From Pseudocercospora fijiensis CIRAD86 (lineage: Eukaryota; Ascomycota; Dothideomycetes; Mycosphaerellales; Mycosphaerellaceae), in contig NW_006921533.1 of NCBI RefSeq assembly GCF_000340215.1, forward strand, positions 993,092-1,007,058: 13,967 nt of DNA. Reading direction: 5' to 3'. The position numbers were made by a program, and so were the translations under genes. The first letter of the stretch is position 1. Each line of letters begins with the position of its first letter. Shown here piece after piece: positions 1 to 10,185 of the stretch. The notes below the pieces were generated by a model that was given only the letters and a program-made list of their open reading frames with translations, was not told the DNA's origin and did no database searches.

Positions 1-870
1 ATAGTTGATAGAGAGAAATAACTCTAAGGGGCGTACGTAGGGCCCTTTTCCTAGCGAAGGGTCTTAAGTTCCTTATACTATTTATTAAAGACTTCTAGTT
101 AGTAGATCCTAGCGAAGACCTTCGTAGTAGTCTCTACCGTTTTAGGGAGGAAGGATACGGAGCCTTAAACTTGGTTTATAGCAATGCCTTCTTAGAGATC
201 GAGAGGGTGCTAGTTAATATAGGCAAACTCGGTCGAACCGCCGTTACTAGGTTAAGTTATCTTAGCGTAGTACAGGTAGGAGATTAGATTAAGAGCGTAA
301 TTAGGGCGGATAAGGCCGTAGAGGAGCTAGTAGATAGGATCTCCTCGGCAGATCTACTAGAACCTAGAATAGAAGGCGGTTCGAAGCTAACCCTTGTTCG
401 AGACTCCGTTAACTAAACGCTAATACTAAAGGTATATTGCAGCCTCTAGCTTAAACTAGTTAGAGAGGGACATCTTTCCGAAGGGCAGAGGGGCCGCGGC
501 GACTTCGACTTTCTTATTATTATACTAACTAAAGACGGCCGCTCTATATAGTTTAGTAGAGCCTTTGTCGCTCGTAATGCTATCTAAGGTAATAGTACTA
601 TCTCTTGCCTAGGCATCCTAGCTAGCCTTTATTATTACTCCTATACGGGAGAAGGCCTTACGAATCTTAGTAGCAATCGCTAGGGTAACGCGTTTAACAG
701 TTAAAGGGTTATATGTCTTGCTCTCGTAACTGTAGGCCTTAGGGAAAAAGCGATATAGTCTAAGGTAGTCGCTAGGGATAGGAGGACGGCGAGTCTTCCG
801 AAATAGGTTAGGTCTCTTAGTTCGAAGGCGGAGAAGGTCGTTCCGGTACTTATATCTAGGGCTACTTAAG
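1..870. other. Degraded coding tract of uncertain strand at the left edge
   Basis: Two frames in codon register on opposite strands are both fairly open. The minus frame continues that of 871-2525 and reads, for example, KTYNPLTVKRVTLAIATKIR (about 640-710) and KVFARIY (about 105-125). The plus frame reads GALNLVYSNAFLEIERVLVN (about 160-215) and IRADKAVEELVDRISSADLL (about 300-360), which looks more like a soluble helical protein. Plus has fewer stops (about 12 against 17). I recognise no domain in either. It may be the rest of the minus gene after a shift, or a plus-strand gene running in from outside the window. Confidence 0.35.
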
Positions 871-2525
871 GTTTCTATTATCTACTCTCGACCGACCTTT
901 CCTCGAAACCTAACTACTATCCTAAACAGGTAGCGGGTATAAGTATAGCAAGGCGGGTAAGGGGCAGTTACAATAAGGGCAATTGCTCTTCCCTACGTAG
1001 CGTTATTAGATTTACTATCGTACTATATTAAAGCACTATAGTCGGCTTCCGAGAATCTATTACAGCTATAGTAGGCTAGGCTATTTCTAATTTAAGTGTC
1101 CTTATCGGGGGTTAGTTCCTTATAGTATACAGTACCTCCCCGCTTAGGTCCTAAGGTATTAAGGTCGTCGGTTAGGTTCCCCTTAAGGGGTGCGGTAAGA
1201 TCTCTACTCGGCTTGTTAAGTCTATTCGATCTGCGGGTCCTTCCTAGAGGGGGGATAGGCGTAGTAGTTCGAATTCGACGAGTAGGCGGAGCCCCTAGAG
1301 TAAGGCTATTATTACTACTCCTACTACTAGTCCGATCGGGTAGCGAAGAAGAGTTTTCGACTAGGAGATTAGGGCGAGTCGTATTACGTTATAGAGGCGT
1401 ATTTTAGCGAGAGCCGATAGGCTAAGTAGGGCGAGCGGGTAATAGCTACTAGTTGTCCTATCTAGCTAGAGGGTCGCTAGCCGGGTTGTATATAACTAGT
1501 AACCTAATAGGTATACTAATTCGCTTGTATATACCTATACGGGATCGAGGGATATTAAGCCCTAGGGTCCTAGAAGTAGTGCCTTTAATGTAGCTACCTA
1601 GCGGTCTCGAAAAAGGGCGCCCGTCGGAAGTAATAGCAATAATAGGAGGGCCTTCGTATTAGCTAATTCGAATACCGATAGCCTTAAGCTTCGCCTTGCC
1701 GGCCTCCGTTCTCTAGGGGAAGAATTTATTCTTACCCTCCTTACGAGTGTCGTCCTCCTTATCTACTACGTAGTCCTTAGTAGTAATAGTAACGGTATTA
1801 ACATCTGCCCGTCCCTATCTCGCTCTAAGCGTTCGGCGGTATAGGTAATTGCTTAGGATGCGAAGAATAAGCTAAATTTCGGAAACCTAGCTAGCGTCCT
1901 TAAAGTTTGCGTAGTTGTTAAGCTTTCTATCCTTCTATAGCCTAAAGACTCGAGCTATTTCCTTCGCGGTATTACCTCGGACATTATAGAGGTCTAGGTA
2001 GTTCCTAAAGAATATAGGACTATTAGCAATATCGTTCTTACGGCGATCTTCCGTAGCCTTCCTACAAGTAGCGGCGGCTTATAGGGTAGCAAATTCGTTA
2101 CCTATATACTACTCGAGGGCCTATACTATAGTAGATCCTCGGGTTCGAAGAATATCTCCTATTTCTTTCGGCAGTCCTTTAAAGAGCGCCTCCTTAAGCC
2201 GATAACAGGTTAGCTTAGTGCCTTTAATAAAGTTGTTAACACTTCCTAGGTTATCGTAGATTATATCTACTTTAGTTTAGCGGGATAGGTTAGCGGATTG
2301 AAGATATTATACCTATTCGAGTAGGGTGTTATAATTGCTTAGTCGCTAGTCGGAAGGAAGGTAGGAAATGCCGCTATAGGCTACGCTCGTAATAAGGTCT
2401 CGACTAGAGGCTTCTACTATTGCGCGCTTACGGGGCGGTAGGGGGGTTTTACGTATCGGATCGCGTAGAGGAGGTAGGGGTTTATCGGTCTTTAATAGTT
2501 GATTAAGGAGGGTAGTATTTACTAT
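871..2525 (-). pseudogene. Degraded coding tract, possibly Gag-like, unidentified
   Basis: One minus frame can be followed from an ATA at 2523-2525 (possible RIP-mutated ATG, then VNTTLLNQLLK) to about 870, interrupted only by RIP-type stops. Around 2150-2240 it reads YRLKEALFKGLPKEIGDILR, which resembles the end of a retrotransposon Gag domain (compare RLFLKGL in element A). A Ser/Thr/Pro/Arg-rich stretch follows at about 1150-1400. CTA codons outnumber TAG codons in this frame, as expected when the sense strand once held CTG and CAG. No zinc knuckle, protease or RT block is visible. I do not recognise the family; a Gag protein is the best guess and it is weak. The in-register plus frame is also open, so the strand is inferred. 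Confidence 0.45.
1594..1616. repeat. Dispersed repeat copy 1, shared with 8091-8113
   Basis: Over 23 bases this matches 8091-8113 with one C/T difference (C1606 against T8103), and the similarity continues weakly on both sides. Both copies lie in minus-strand coding tracts and would encode PFSRPLG and PFSKPLG in the local frames. Confidence 0.55.
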
Positions 2526-2675
2526 AAGCGCCTATCGCTTTATCGAGGGAAGGGCGATATAGGTGTGTTTGTTTATAAAGGAGTTTAGGCGCGAGAAAGA
2601 TCGCCTTTTTGTCGTAGTAATAGCGCGGGTACGCGGGAAGGGACGGGAGGCACCTACCTTGTACGAATACGCGCG

Positions 2676-2687
2676 TTTATATATAAA
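2676..2687. promoter_or_regulatory. Palindromic TATA-box-like element
   Basis: TTTATATATAAA is a perfect 12-base palindrome, so it presents TATATAAA on both strands. On the minus strand it lies about 150 bases upstream of the inferred start at 2525 of the left tract, a reasonable promoter distance. AT-rich RIP products can make TATA-like strings by chance, so the assignment is tentative. Confidence 0.3.
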
Positions 2688-2933
2688 TCCGAAAGTAAGG
2701 CACGTATCCTAAAAGAAGTAAAGGGTTAGTAGCAGGCAGCGGCGACATTTCTAAAGGCCTAGGTAATTCGCGTAGTAGCGAGATTCGAGGGCGTAGGACT
2801 AGAGTACTTAGATCTAGGGAGTTAGGTATTATATAACGTACTAACCCCTCCGCTTCAATCCCTACCGCATTAAGGCATAGTTATAAGGGCTCCTCTAGGT
2901 AGTATAGGGATAGTAGTAGTAGTCGCAATATAT

Positions 2934-2949
2934 CCTAGCTAGCTAGCTA
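2934..2949. repeat. (TAGC)n motif copy 1, downstream of pol
   Basis: A third, shorter copy of the TAGC run, preceded by AATATATC, which again resembles the LTR start AATGTTAC after G-to-A change. It lies about 450 bases beyond the end of pol, roughly where the outer end of a 3' LTR could be. The 280 bases that follow do not match 11672-11946, so a paired LTR is not supported. Confidence 0.5.
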
Positions 2950-3394
2950 CTATAGGCGGGAGCTCCCGGGATTCTTAGAAATCTCGATATATCGGCCGGT
3001 ATAGGCTATAGAAATAATACAAAGGAAAGGTTTTTAAACAAAGGAAATCTTTAAGGTTAGGTAAGGTTTTCCTAGGCTTACTCCGTAGGGTAGGCTTCGG
3101 TTTAGTAAGCTAGGCGCGACGTAGAGCTTCTAGTAGGTCCCCTTTTACTGAGTTAAAATTATTTACTCGCTCTACGGGTAGGTAGGTACTTAGACTACCC
3201 CGGGGAGCAGGTCTAGGGATATTATTAAGGATAGGGGCTCCTTGCTAAAGCCCCTACCCTCGTCGGTAGTAGTATAAAGGAAAAGAAGCAACGATAGGGC
3301 TCTAGTAGTAGTACTCTATCCGGCTACTAATATACAAAGGGACAATCGATCCTAGTATACGTTAATAATCCGTTTAAATACGCGAATAAGGGTA

Positions 3395-4201
3395 CTAGCG
3401 AGTGAAAAATTCGGTGCAAGGCGAGTAAATAGGAGTAAAAAGGGAGGCTATACGCGAGTAGTTATAGGTTTATCGGGCCTACTAAGGTAGTAGTAGTCTA
3501 TTTTCGTTACATTCTATAGCCTACTCCGCTTCTAAGGGTTCGTTAAAAGCTCCGGGGTTTAAGCCTAGGCCCTTAGAGTTAGCGGTATAGCGGAGCTCCT
3601 CTTATTCGATCTAGGTAAGCCGAAGCCTGTCTCGTATTCTTATTAAGGATAGCCTATATTCGTTGTCTCCCTAGTTCGCAACGTTGTCTATAGCCTCCTA
3701 GGCGAGAAATCTAATACCTCGCCGCCTATATAGGTTAGTATATACTAGGGCAGTAAGGCTAGTTTCTACTAGGGCCTTAAGGAGATATAGGTTGTGTTCG
3801 AACTTTAATATGTTTATCTCGTCGTAGACCTAGACTCTCTAGGTCGTCTACTAGCTAGGGTCTCGCTATAGTACTAGTCGAAACCTAGGGTCCTAGGTAA
3901 GCCTCGGAAGAGCGCTAACGTAGTAGGCTTGTTCGTATAGGTCCTGCCTTCTATATAGAATTGCTATCTAGCCGAATCTATAGTATTAAGCTAAAGGCTA
4001 GGTTACCCCTCCCTAGGTAAATAGGGCTAGGTAATTGAAAGCTAGAAAACTATTAGGTTCGGTCGAGCTATTAAAGAAGAGATAGTTATTCGAATAATCT
4101 TCTATAAGGGGTACGCTAAGAAGGTCTCGTATTAGGTTATTAATCTAAGAGATAGGATTAACTTTAGGGTCGACTCGGTATATAGCTATAGTATAGGCTT
4201 A
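3395..4201 (-). other. Unidentified C-terminal extension of pol after integrase
   Basis: The integrase C-terminal block is followed, with no change of frame, by about 270 more codons of protein-like sequence. Only RIP-type stops occur, most of them TAG and a few TAA. Recognisable local blocks include AIYRVDPKVNPIS, NNYLFFNSSTEPNSFLAFNY, ILYRRQDLYEQAYYVSALPR, FEHNLYLLKALVE and YTNLYRRRGIRFLA. It is rich in Tyr, Leu and Arg and looks alpha-helical. It is not a chromodomain, protease or envelope protein as far as I can see. I have the impression that similar tails follow integrase in some fungal gypsy polyproteins, but I cannot verify that here. It may be a structural tail of Pol or a separate ORF joined by loss of a stop. 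Confidence 0.55.
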
Positions 4202-7200
4202 AAAGGCTCGCCTTTGCTCCTCCCTAAGAAGGGATGTAATCGTATAGACGTCTATATCCCTTTCTTTACCGGACTTAGTATTAGACTTGCTATCGTCTCT
4301 AGACTCGGAGGACTTAGACTAGCTATCTCTATCTGCCTCGACTTCTTTATTAACAGGTTCGTTGTTCGTCGTAGTAGCGTTTTTACCCGAGATCCGGTTA
4401 GGCCGGAATAGAGGTACTTCCTTTAGTCGATCGCGTAGAAAGGTAATAGCTAGATTAGCCCTATTAAGCTCCGTAAGGTAGTACGAGGTCCTAGAGGTAG
4501 TAATCCCCGTAATACGAAAGGGGCCCTTCTAGCGAAAGGCAAGCTTACTAGACCTCGAGTACTCGATTTCGCTCCTAGTAATAAGTATAAGGGATCTAAT
4601 CTTAAGGGGAGCGTTAGATACTACTCCCTTCTCGTCGTACTAGCGAGTATTCTCCTCGCGAGTCCTCTTTAGCCGAAGGGTCGCCTCTTCGTTATCGTTA
4701 GGTATATATACTAGTTGCTAAGTACGGTATACAAGTAACGAGGCAGTATCGCGTATAGCATCCTAGTCGACTTTTTAGAAGGTTCGGTAGGCATTCTCGA
4801 TAGGAAGGATAACGTCGGCCCCTCTATATATAACTTCCGTAGGCGTTTTTCTAGTCGTTCGTCGGTATGTCGTTCGGTCGGCCTATAGGACGGGTAGGAC
4901 GTATTTTCTCTAACCCTTTATAGTGCCGTTCGTTAGTTTAGAGAGGGTAGCTAGGATAGGTCGGTTTCTAACTTCGATTTAACTATTTGCCTTAGGGTAG
5001 TATAGGGAAATCCGTACCCGGTACGTAGCTATTCGCTCTAGCAATTCTTTAGTATCCTTCCGATTCTTAGATCTATTGTCTATAACGAATTCATCCGGAT
5101 AGCTATATCGGTAATAGACCTCTTCGTATAGGAACTTAGCTATTTGCTATATACTAACCGACTTGCCCGAGTAGTTAAATATCCTCCCCTCTACCTAGCC
5201 GCTAACAACCTTACGCGCTAAGGCAATAGACCCCTTATTGTCGATATAAAGCATATCGGCAACCTAGCGACGGCTAATAACTCGAATATAGGTAGGGTAA
5301 AGCGTCCTAGCAATCTTATATCCCTCTCGCATCCGGCATATACGATAGGACCGAACCTATATAGCGATTTAGGACTATATTCTATACTAGAAGTACCTTT
5401 TCGAGGCTAGATAGTATACTGCCTCCCGGCCTTTATAGCTATAATCCTCGTAAAGTAATTAGATAATTTCCTCCCTAGCCTTTTCGCTATTAATTACTCG
5501 TTAAAGGGGGCAATTCGGATAGCGCTAGTAGAACAGGAGCCGATCCTTAATAATGTATTTCTAGGCAGCACGTCGAACCCTTCGGGCTTCGCTTTAAGAG
5601 ATGCCTTACGGAAAGCGAAGGGTCGATTTAAAGTATCCGATAAGAAGCGATTCTCGAGACTAGTATTCGTCCTCGTTAAGGAAGCTAGACTTAGCTAGGG
5701 GATCGATAGGCTTAGACTATACTATGCTATAAAAGAAGTCGTTATCGATTATATTATCGTCGTCGATCTAGTTATCTCGTTCGACGATGTCCTCTTTAGT
5801 AGGGTTACGGCGGGATAGACTATTAGCCGTAGAGTGTTTTCGCCCGGGGATATGCTTAACTTCGAAGTCGAATAGTCGGATCTAGGCTACCTAGCGAGCT
5901 ATTATAGAGTTAGGGAGGTCCGAGGCGGATTTGTTAAGCTAGTAGACAAGGGTAGCAGTATCGATTTCGATCTAAAAGTACTACCTAACGAGATACTTCT
6001 TAAACTTCTTTAGCAGTTTTAGTATAGCAAGGCACTCTCGTTTGCTAGCATTATATCGGGCTTCACTTTCGGTCTAGAGACCGCTTTCGTACCGAATAGG
6101 GTAACGCTTCTTTATATTGTCCCTTTCGTACTAGTTTAGGCTACTACTATATCCGGATCCACTCGCGTCTAATAGAAGGATAATTAACCTAGCACCCTTA
6201 GTATAATCGATCGAGATAAGAGTAGGGGTAGTAGTTAGCGCAGCCTTTAAGGTATCTATAGCGACTTGCTAATCCGGTCTCTATAAGAATTCGATATCGG
6301 CCTTTAGGAGGTAGAAGAGTAGTCTTACTATTATTGCGAAGCCCTCGATCTAGATACGGTAGTAGATACAAACCCTAAGGAAGGCCCGTACGCTAGACTA
6401 GTTCTTAGGTATTAGCTATACGACAATCTTTGCAACTTTCTCTATATTAGGGTGTCTTCCGGAAATATTAACAACGTAGCCGATATATTTTAGCTTTTTA
6501 TAGAGGAACTAAGATTTCAGACCTAAAATAGTATACCTAGTACGCTTAATATCTGTAAGAATACTATCTATCTATTAAATGTGCTTAGTAACGAATCTTC
6601 TTAGGCTAGGTTCGACCTCTTTATTATTATATCGGGTCTTCGGGCCCTTAATACTAATGTCGTCGACAAACGGCCTCGTACGGTAGGAAATGTAGTTAAA
6701 AAGGATTCTTATTACTACTCGGACAAACTAGGTAACGGAGTTTGTCGCTCCTTGCGGAAGGGTAGTTATTCGTATAAGGCTAAGCGGGGTATTAAAGGCA
6801 GTTATATCTCGATCGGCCTCGTAAAGCGGGACTTAGTCGTATCCGGAAAAGAAATCGATTAGGGACGAGACAGTATAGTTAGCAAAATCCTCGGTAAAGC
6901 TATTAGTATTAGGAGGAAGGTTTCCGTCCCGTATTATATAGCGGTTTAGCTCTATAGCAGCGTTAATTAGGCGATATTTCTTAGTTCCTTTCTTCTAGAC
7001 TAAGAACTATAGGTTCCGGTATACTCCTTCGCTAACTTTAAGTACCCTATTCGCAATTCGTTCTCGGATTATTTCTTCTACAATGTTTACTAGGCTAGGC
7101 TAGAGGCGGAAGGTTGGTTTTCTCTAGGGTTTATAAGGAATTATTCGGATCCGTTAGGGAGGTACTATATCCGCGTCGACTCTTCCAATTTCGGCAAAGC

Positions 7201-7866
7201 TCTAGGTAAGGGCTTTCTCCCTATTATAAAGCATTTCGTAGAATAGATCTAGCTCCTTAGGAAGAAGTTCTATTCTAATAAGAAGCTTTGCTTTCCTTTC
7301 CTTAGTTAGGCGCGAGCTACGTAGTATATCTAAGAACTTCTTAATTAGGTACTTCTAGTTATATAGCCCGGTTCTAGGCGGAAGTAACGCTTCTCGAGTA
7401 AGCCGTTTCTTTTTCTAGTAAGGGTTACTACCGGTCGTTATACTCCCGGTTATCGTAGTGCTAGCTTCTATAGGTCTTACCTTGTCTGCCTTTTTCTTAT
7501 ATATACTATAAACTCCGACCGTACGGCTAGTATCCGAATCTTCTTTAAGCATCTTCTTAATAGATAGCAGCTAGGTAGGGAACCTTCGAAAGTTCTAAAA
7601 CCTATAGTACCGCTTATACTAGTTACAAAATCTATTCGCTTCCGACTATTAAAGGATTGTCGCCTAGTCGTTACGAGCTATAGGCTCGAGAATCGCCTCC
7701 GTACGCCTAAGCCGGGCAAGGCTAATCGTCGGGCATAGCTAGGAAGAATCTTCGAGAAAGGACTAGCGTTATATAGCTAGGACCGATACGTCGTCGTATA
7801 CCCGCTCCTAGATATAGTACCTAGCTAGGCGGCTTTTGTATAGGGTGCTACTAGAAGGCAATTACG

Positions 7867-7913
7867 GGGACGCGGGAATGCCGGGGCCGCCGGGAATGCC
7901 GGGACAAGCCGGG
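7867..7913. repeat. GC-rich imperfect repeat in the pol linker
   Basis: GGGAATGCCGGG occurs twice, about 19 bases apart, inside a GC-rich block. In the pol frame (minus) it gives a Pro/Gly/Ala-rich stretch including PACPGIPGGPGIPASP. On the plus strand it gives a collagen-like GMPGPPGMPG pattern, which is a reflection of the minus-strand sequence. It is the linker before RT. Confidence 0.6.
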
Positions 7914-7983
7914 GCTAGTCTAAGCGAGGTCGGAAAAGGCAGCGGGAGCGGGGGCAGGCCGGCTACCGGACTAATTAATATAC

Positions 7984-8006
7984 CCTAGCTAGCTAGCTAG
8001 CATACC
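7984..8006. repeat. (TAGC)n motif copy 2, within the pol linker
   Basis: Identical over 23 bases to 11649-11671. The bases just before it (AATATACC) also resemble the LTR start AATGTTACC, allowing one G-to-A change and one missing base. About 40 bases further on, ATAACATTT (8043-8051) resembles the LTR end GTAACATTCG. It sits in the Pro-rich linker upstream of RT, where it adds two in-frame stops on the minus strand. It may be a short insertion or LTR remnant. Confidence 0.6.
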
Positions 8007-8090
8007 CCGGGGTTACTATCCTTTTTGCTATATAGCCCCGCAATAACATTTCTTATTAAACAATAGGTCGCAACGGTACGTATAATATCC

Positions 8091-8113
8091 CTACCTAGCG
8101 GTTTCGAAAAAGG
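8091..8113. repeat. Dispersed repeat copy 2, shared with 1594-1616
   Basis: This copy lies at the junction where the gag-protease frame ends and the pol frame begins. In the pol frame it reads PFSKPLG. The surrounding residues do not otherwise resemble those of the left tract, so it may be a shared DNA segment rather than a conserved protein motif. Confidence 0.55.
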
Positions 8114-8339
8114 GGCGGACTCGACGCTAGTTTCTCGTCCGCTACCTAGTTTTTTAACTGCTAGGTGTTATTGCGACTAAGGAGCTCCTTAAGTAGGATA
8201 CAATTCTTAGAGCTAGCAAGGGTAGTAAAGGTAGTAGAGCGGCCCCCGCGCGTAGAAATAGTTCCTTCCTAGGAGCCGTCGTTTATATTTCGAGCGATAA
8301 GGCGGTTCTTGCGAGCCTACGGGCGACTAAGAATAATAG

Positions 8340-8760
8340 GGAGGTCGTTATCCCCTAGGGGTATAATAAGGAAGTCGGTTTCATACTCGACATTAAAGGT
8401 AGAGATAGGAACGGAAATGCTAATACCGATAAATTTAGCCCTTCCTCTAGCTCCTCGTATATTTAGAATAAGACCCTTTAATAGAGCAAGGCTAGCTCGC
8501 TATAGGAACTTCGCGTTTAGTATATTCCCCTCGGAGCCTTTATTAATAAGAGCGCGGATCTTAAGGCACCTATTAATAGTAATAGTAATATATAGACTAG
8601 GAATAAGGGCGAAGTTGTCGTCGACTAATAAGAGGCGAATCTAGCTAGGGTCGATATAGAGCATCTCGTTAGGTAGAGTATCTACTCCGGATAAAATAAC
8701 CTATACTACGTAGCAGTTAAGTCTGTTCCTTCGGCTAATCGAATTAGGGTCCCGGACAAC
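8340..8760 (-). other. Retropepsin-like aspartic protease domain of element A
   Basis: This is the protease that would mature the Gag and Pol polyproteins. On the minus strand a stretch of about 140 codons has the active-site block ALINKGSEGN (near 8527-8550), then a second block FLIIPLGDNDLPIILSRP (near 8310-8370) that corresponds to the conserved C-terminal strand of gypsy proteases. The catalytic Asp is Asn (codon AAT at 8542-8544). The base before it is T, so a TpG to TpA change of an ancestral GAT explains it. Two in-frame TAG codons also lie inside the domain. Confidence 0.75.
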
Positions 8761-10143
8761 CTCCTCGTTAGCGGCCTCGTATTCCTCGTAGCTTTCTTCC
8801 TCGTCGAGGCTAGTAAAGAACTCCCGGGCGGAGGTAAGGACTAGAACAGGGTAGTCTTTAGGCCGCCTAGGTCTACCTTTCCTAGTAGCTAAGGTAGCTA
8901 CCCTACCTGCTATTTCTATAATCTAGTAGGGGATCTTGTCGGTTTTATCCTTTTCTAGCTCCCGAATTCTTATAGCAAGCGCGTTGTCGTTTAGCTAGTA
9001 TACAACGAGCTTTTAACACTCCGGAATGTAGGCGAGGGCCTTAGTATTACTAAGCTATATACCGTTCCTACTAAGGAATTTCTTTACCTAAAAGTCGGGG
9101 TCCTTATAGTGTTTCTAAAGATTCTTTATAATGTTGGTTATCTTAGGCTCTTTTCGCGTAGCCCTCTGCCGGCTCGGAGGGTTTACCCCCTTCGATAGTT
9201 CTTTAGCGGTAGGCTTCGGGGTAGGCGGTAGTACGTTATCTATTTCCTAATTACTATCCTTAGGTAGGTTAGCCTTACTATTTAAGGATTTAGTAGTAGG
9301 CTTTCTATAGGTACTAGAGGGGCTAGTAGTAGGGGTTTCACGACTAACCGTTTCCTTAGACTAGGTTCTTGCTCTTAGAGGTAGTAGGCTCGGGGACCTT
9401 TAAGTAGTTCTTCGAGGCTAGGTTTGTTTACGAATTGCTTCCTCTACCTCGCGAACGCTAAGCCCTTAAACTACGTTACGAATACCCTTAGTCTTCGTAG
9501 CACCTTTCTGCTTAGTAGTAGCTTTCCGGATCCGATTTGTGTCGGCAATAGCGGTAACGGGAAGCCTATTCCTAAGCGGTGCATCCTAGCTACGAGTATA
9601 GGCAAGGGTATCTATAACTATAGCCGCCTCGTAGTCGCTAAAATCTAGCTCTTTATCGGCCTCCTCGACTATACCTAGATCGTAGGGCCTTTAGTATAGT
9701 ATAACCCGCCTAGTAGTAGTAGGGGCAGTAGTAGGGGCAGGAAGGCCGTTTTGAGCATCGTTTAAAGCGATCCCTCTATAGGGATTTCCCGGAGATCTTA
9801 AAGGTAGAGGGGGAAGAGTAGAAGGAATTATTAGAGCTAGGGCTCGAGGAGTCGGAACTCGAGGGCCTAGTTAAGCTATAGTACTAGGGGCCGCAGTTCG
9901 CCTTAGTTGCTAAGAAGGATAGTTGAATTGTTTTCGAAGGGCTTCTATTCTAAATTTAGGTAGGAAAACAATCTCCTACTAGTAATAGGCCTCGAGGAGA
10001 GGAAGTATAATAGCGAGCTTTAAGAGGGTAGGACTGTTACGGAAGCGGAATAGGGTAGCGTATAGTATACCTAGGGGCCCGAAGTACTACGCACGGTCCC
10101 GAATGTAGTAGAACCCTTAGTCTTATATATACCGGTAGGGCCT

Positions 10144-10185
10144 ACAGTTTAGACGAAGGTAGCCTTTAGCTCCGTAATAGTAATA
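10144..10185 (-). other. Degraded CCHC zinc knuckle of Gag
   Basis: The minus-strand codons read YYYYGAKGYLRLNC. This fits the retroviral CX2CX3GHX4C knuckle with the first two Cys and the His all changed to Tyr; only the last Cys (TGT, 10144-10146) is left. Each change is a single G-to-A or C-to-T transition of the RIP type (TGT/TGC to TAT/TAC, CAC or CAT to TAC or TAT). It marks the nucleic-acid-binding end of Gag, and as it stands it could not bind zinc. Confidence 0.75.

Larger units (their letters stand above)
2526..3394. other. Interval between pol end and left tract, no recognisable gene
   Basis: Neither strand shows a domain I can name. The pol frame stays loosely open but acquires a TGA, which RIP does not explain, and contains no conserved block. 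The stretch holds the palindromic TATA element (2676-2687) and one TAGC run (2934-2949). A 3' LTR of element A and the upstream region of the left tract are both expected here, but neither can be delimited. Confidence 0.45.
3395..8190 (-). pseudogene. pol ORF of element A: RT, RNase H, integrase and C-terminal extension
   Basis: This reading frame is different from that of gag-protease and overlaps it by roughly 80 bases. Order: Pro-rich linker (about 7860-7980); a conserved pre-RT block with MLKEDSDTSRTVGVYSIYKK (about 7500-7560); EMLYNREKAL (about 7206-7240). RT palm A is SSLIDFFSGYD, with its Asp codon at 6854-6856, then LPQGATNSV. Palm C is RPFVDDISIKGP, with FVDD at 6659-6670. RNase H has LLLDASGSGYS (about 6150), SEARYNASKRECLAIL (about 6030-6070) and HIPGRKHS (about 5835). 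Integrase has ADMLYID (about 5240), EFVIDN with the second Asp (about 5080), YYPKANS*IE with the Glu (about 4975), and a C-terminal GPFRITGI block (about 4500). The frame then continues past a TAA at 4199-4201 (likely ancestral CAA) to a TAG at 3395-3397. RT, RNase H and integrase identities are secure; all are inactivated by many stops. Confidence 0.9.

Noticed and set aside
1213..1407. Open frame with a poly-Leu run on the plus strand
   Set aside because: The Leu run is the reverse of a GTA/AGT-rich tract coding Ser on the minus strand; no membrane gene is supported.
2928..3230. 3' LTR of element A starting at the TAGC motif
   Set aside because: Beyond the motif the sequence does not match 11672-11946 even when C/T and G/A differences are ignored by eye.
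4214..4411. Open frame of 65 codons on the plus strand
   Set aside because: Antisense to the region just after the integrase C-terminus in the pol frame.
7867..7913. Collagen-like GXY repeat on the plus strand
   Set aside because: Only a few triplets long, and a reflection of the Pro/Gly-rich pol linker coded on the minus strand.
8309..8644. Open frame of 111 codons on the plus strand
   Set aside because: It lies antisense to the aspartic protease of element A, whose minus-strand motifs are clear.
9424..9648. Open frame of 74 codons on the plus strand
   Set aside because: Antisense to the basic linker between zinc knuckle and protease; no independent coding signal.
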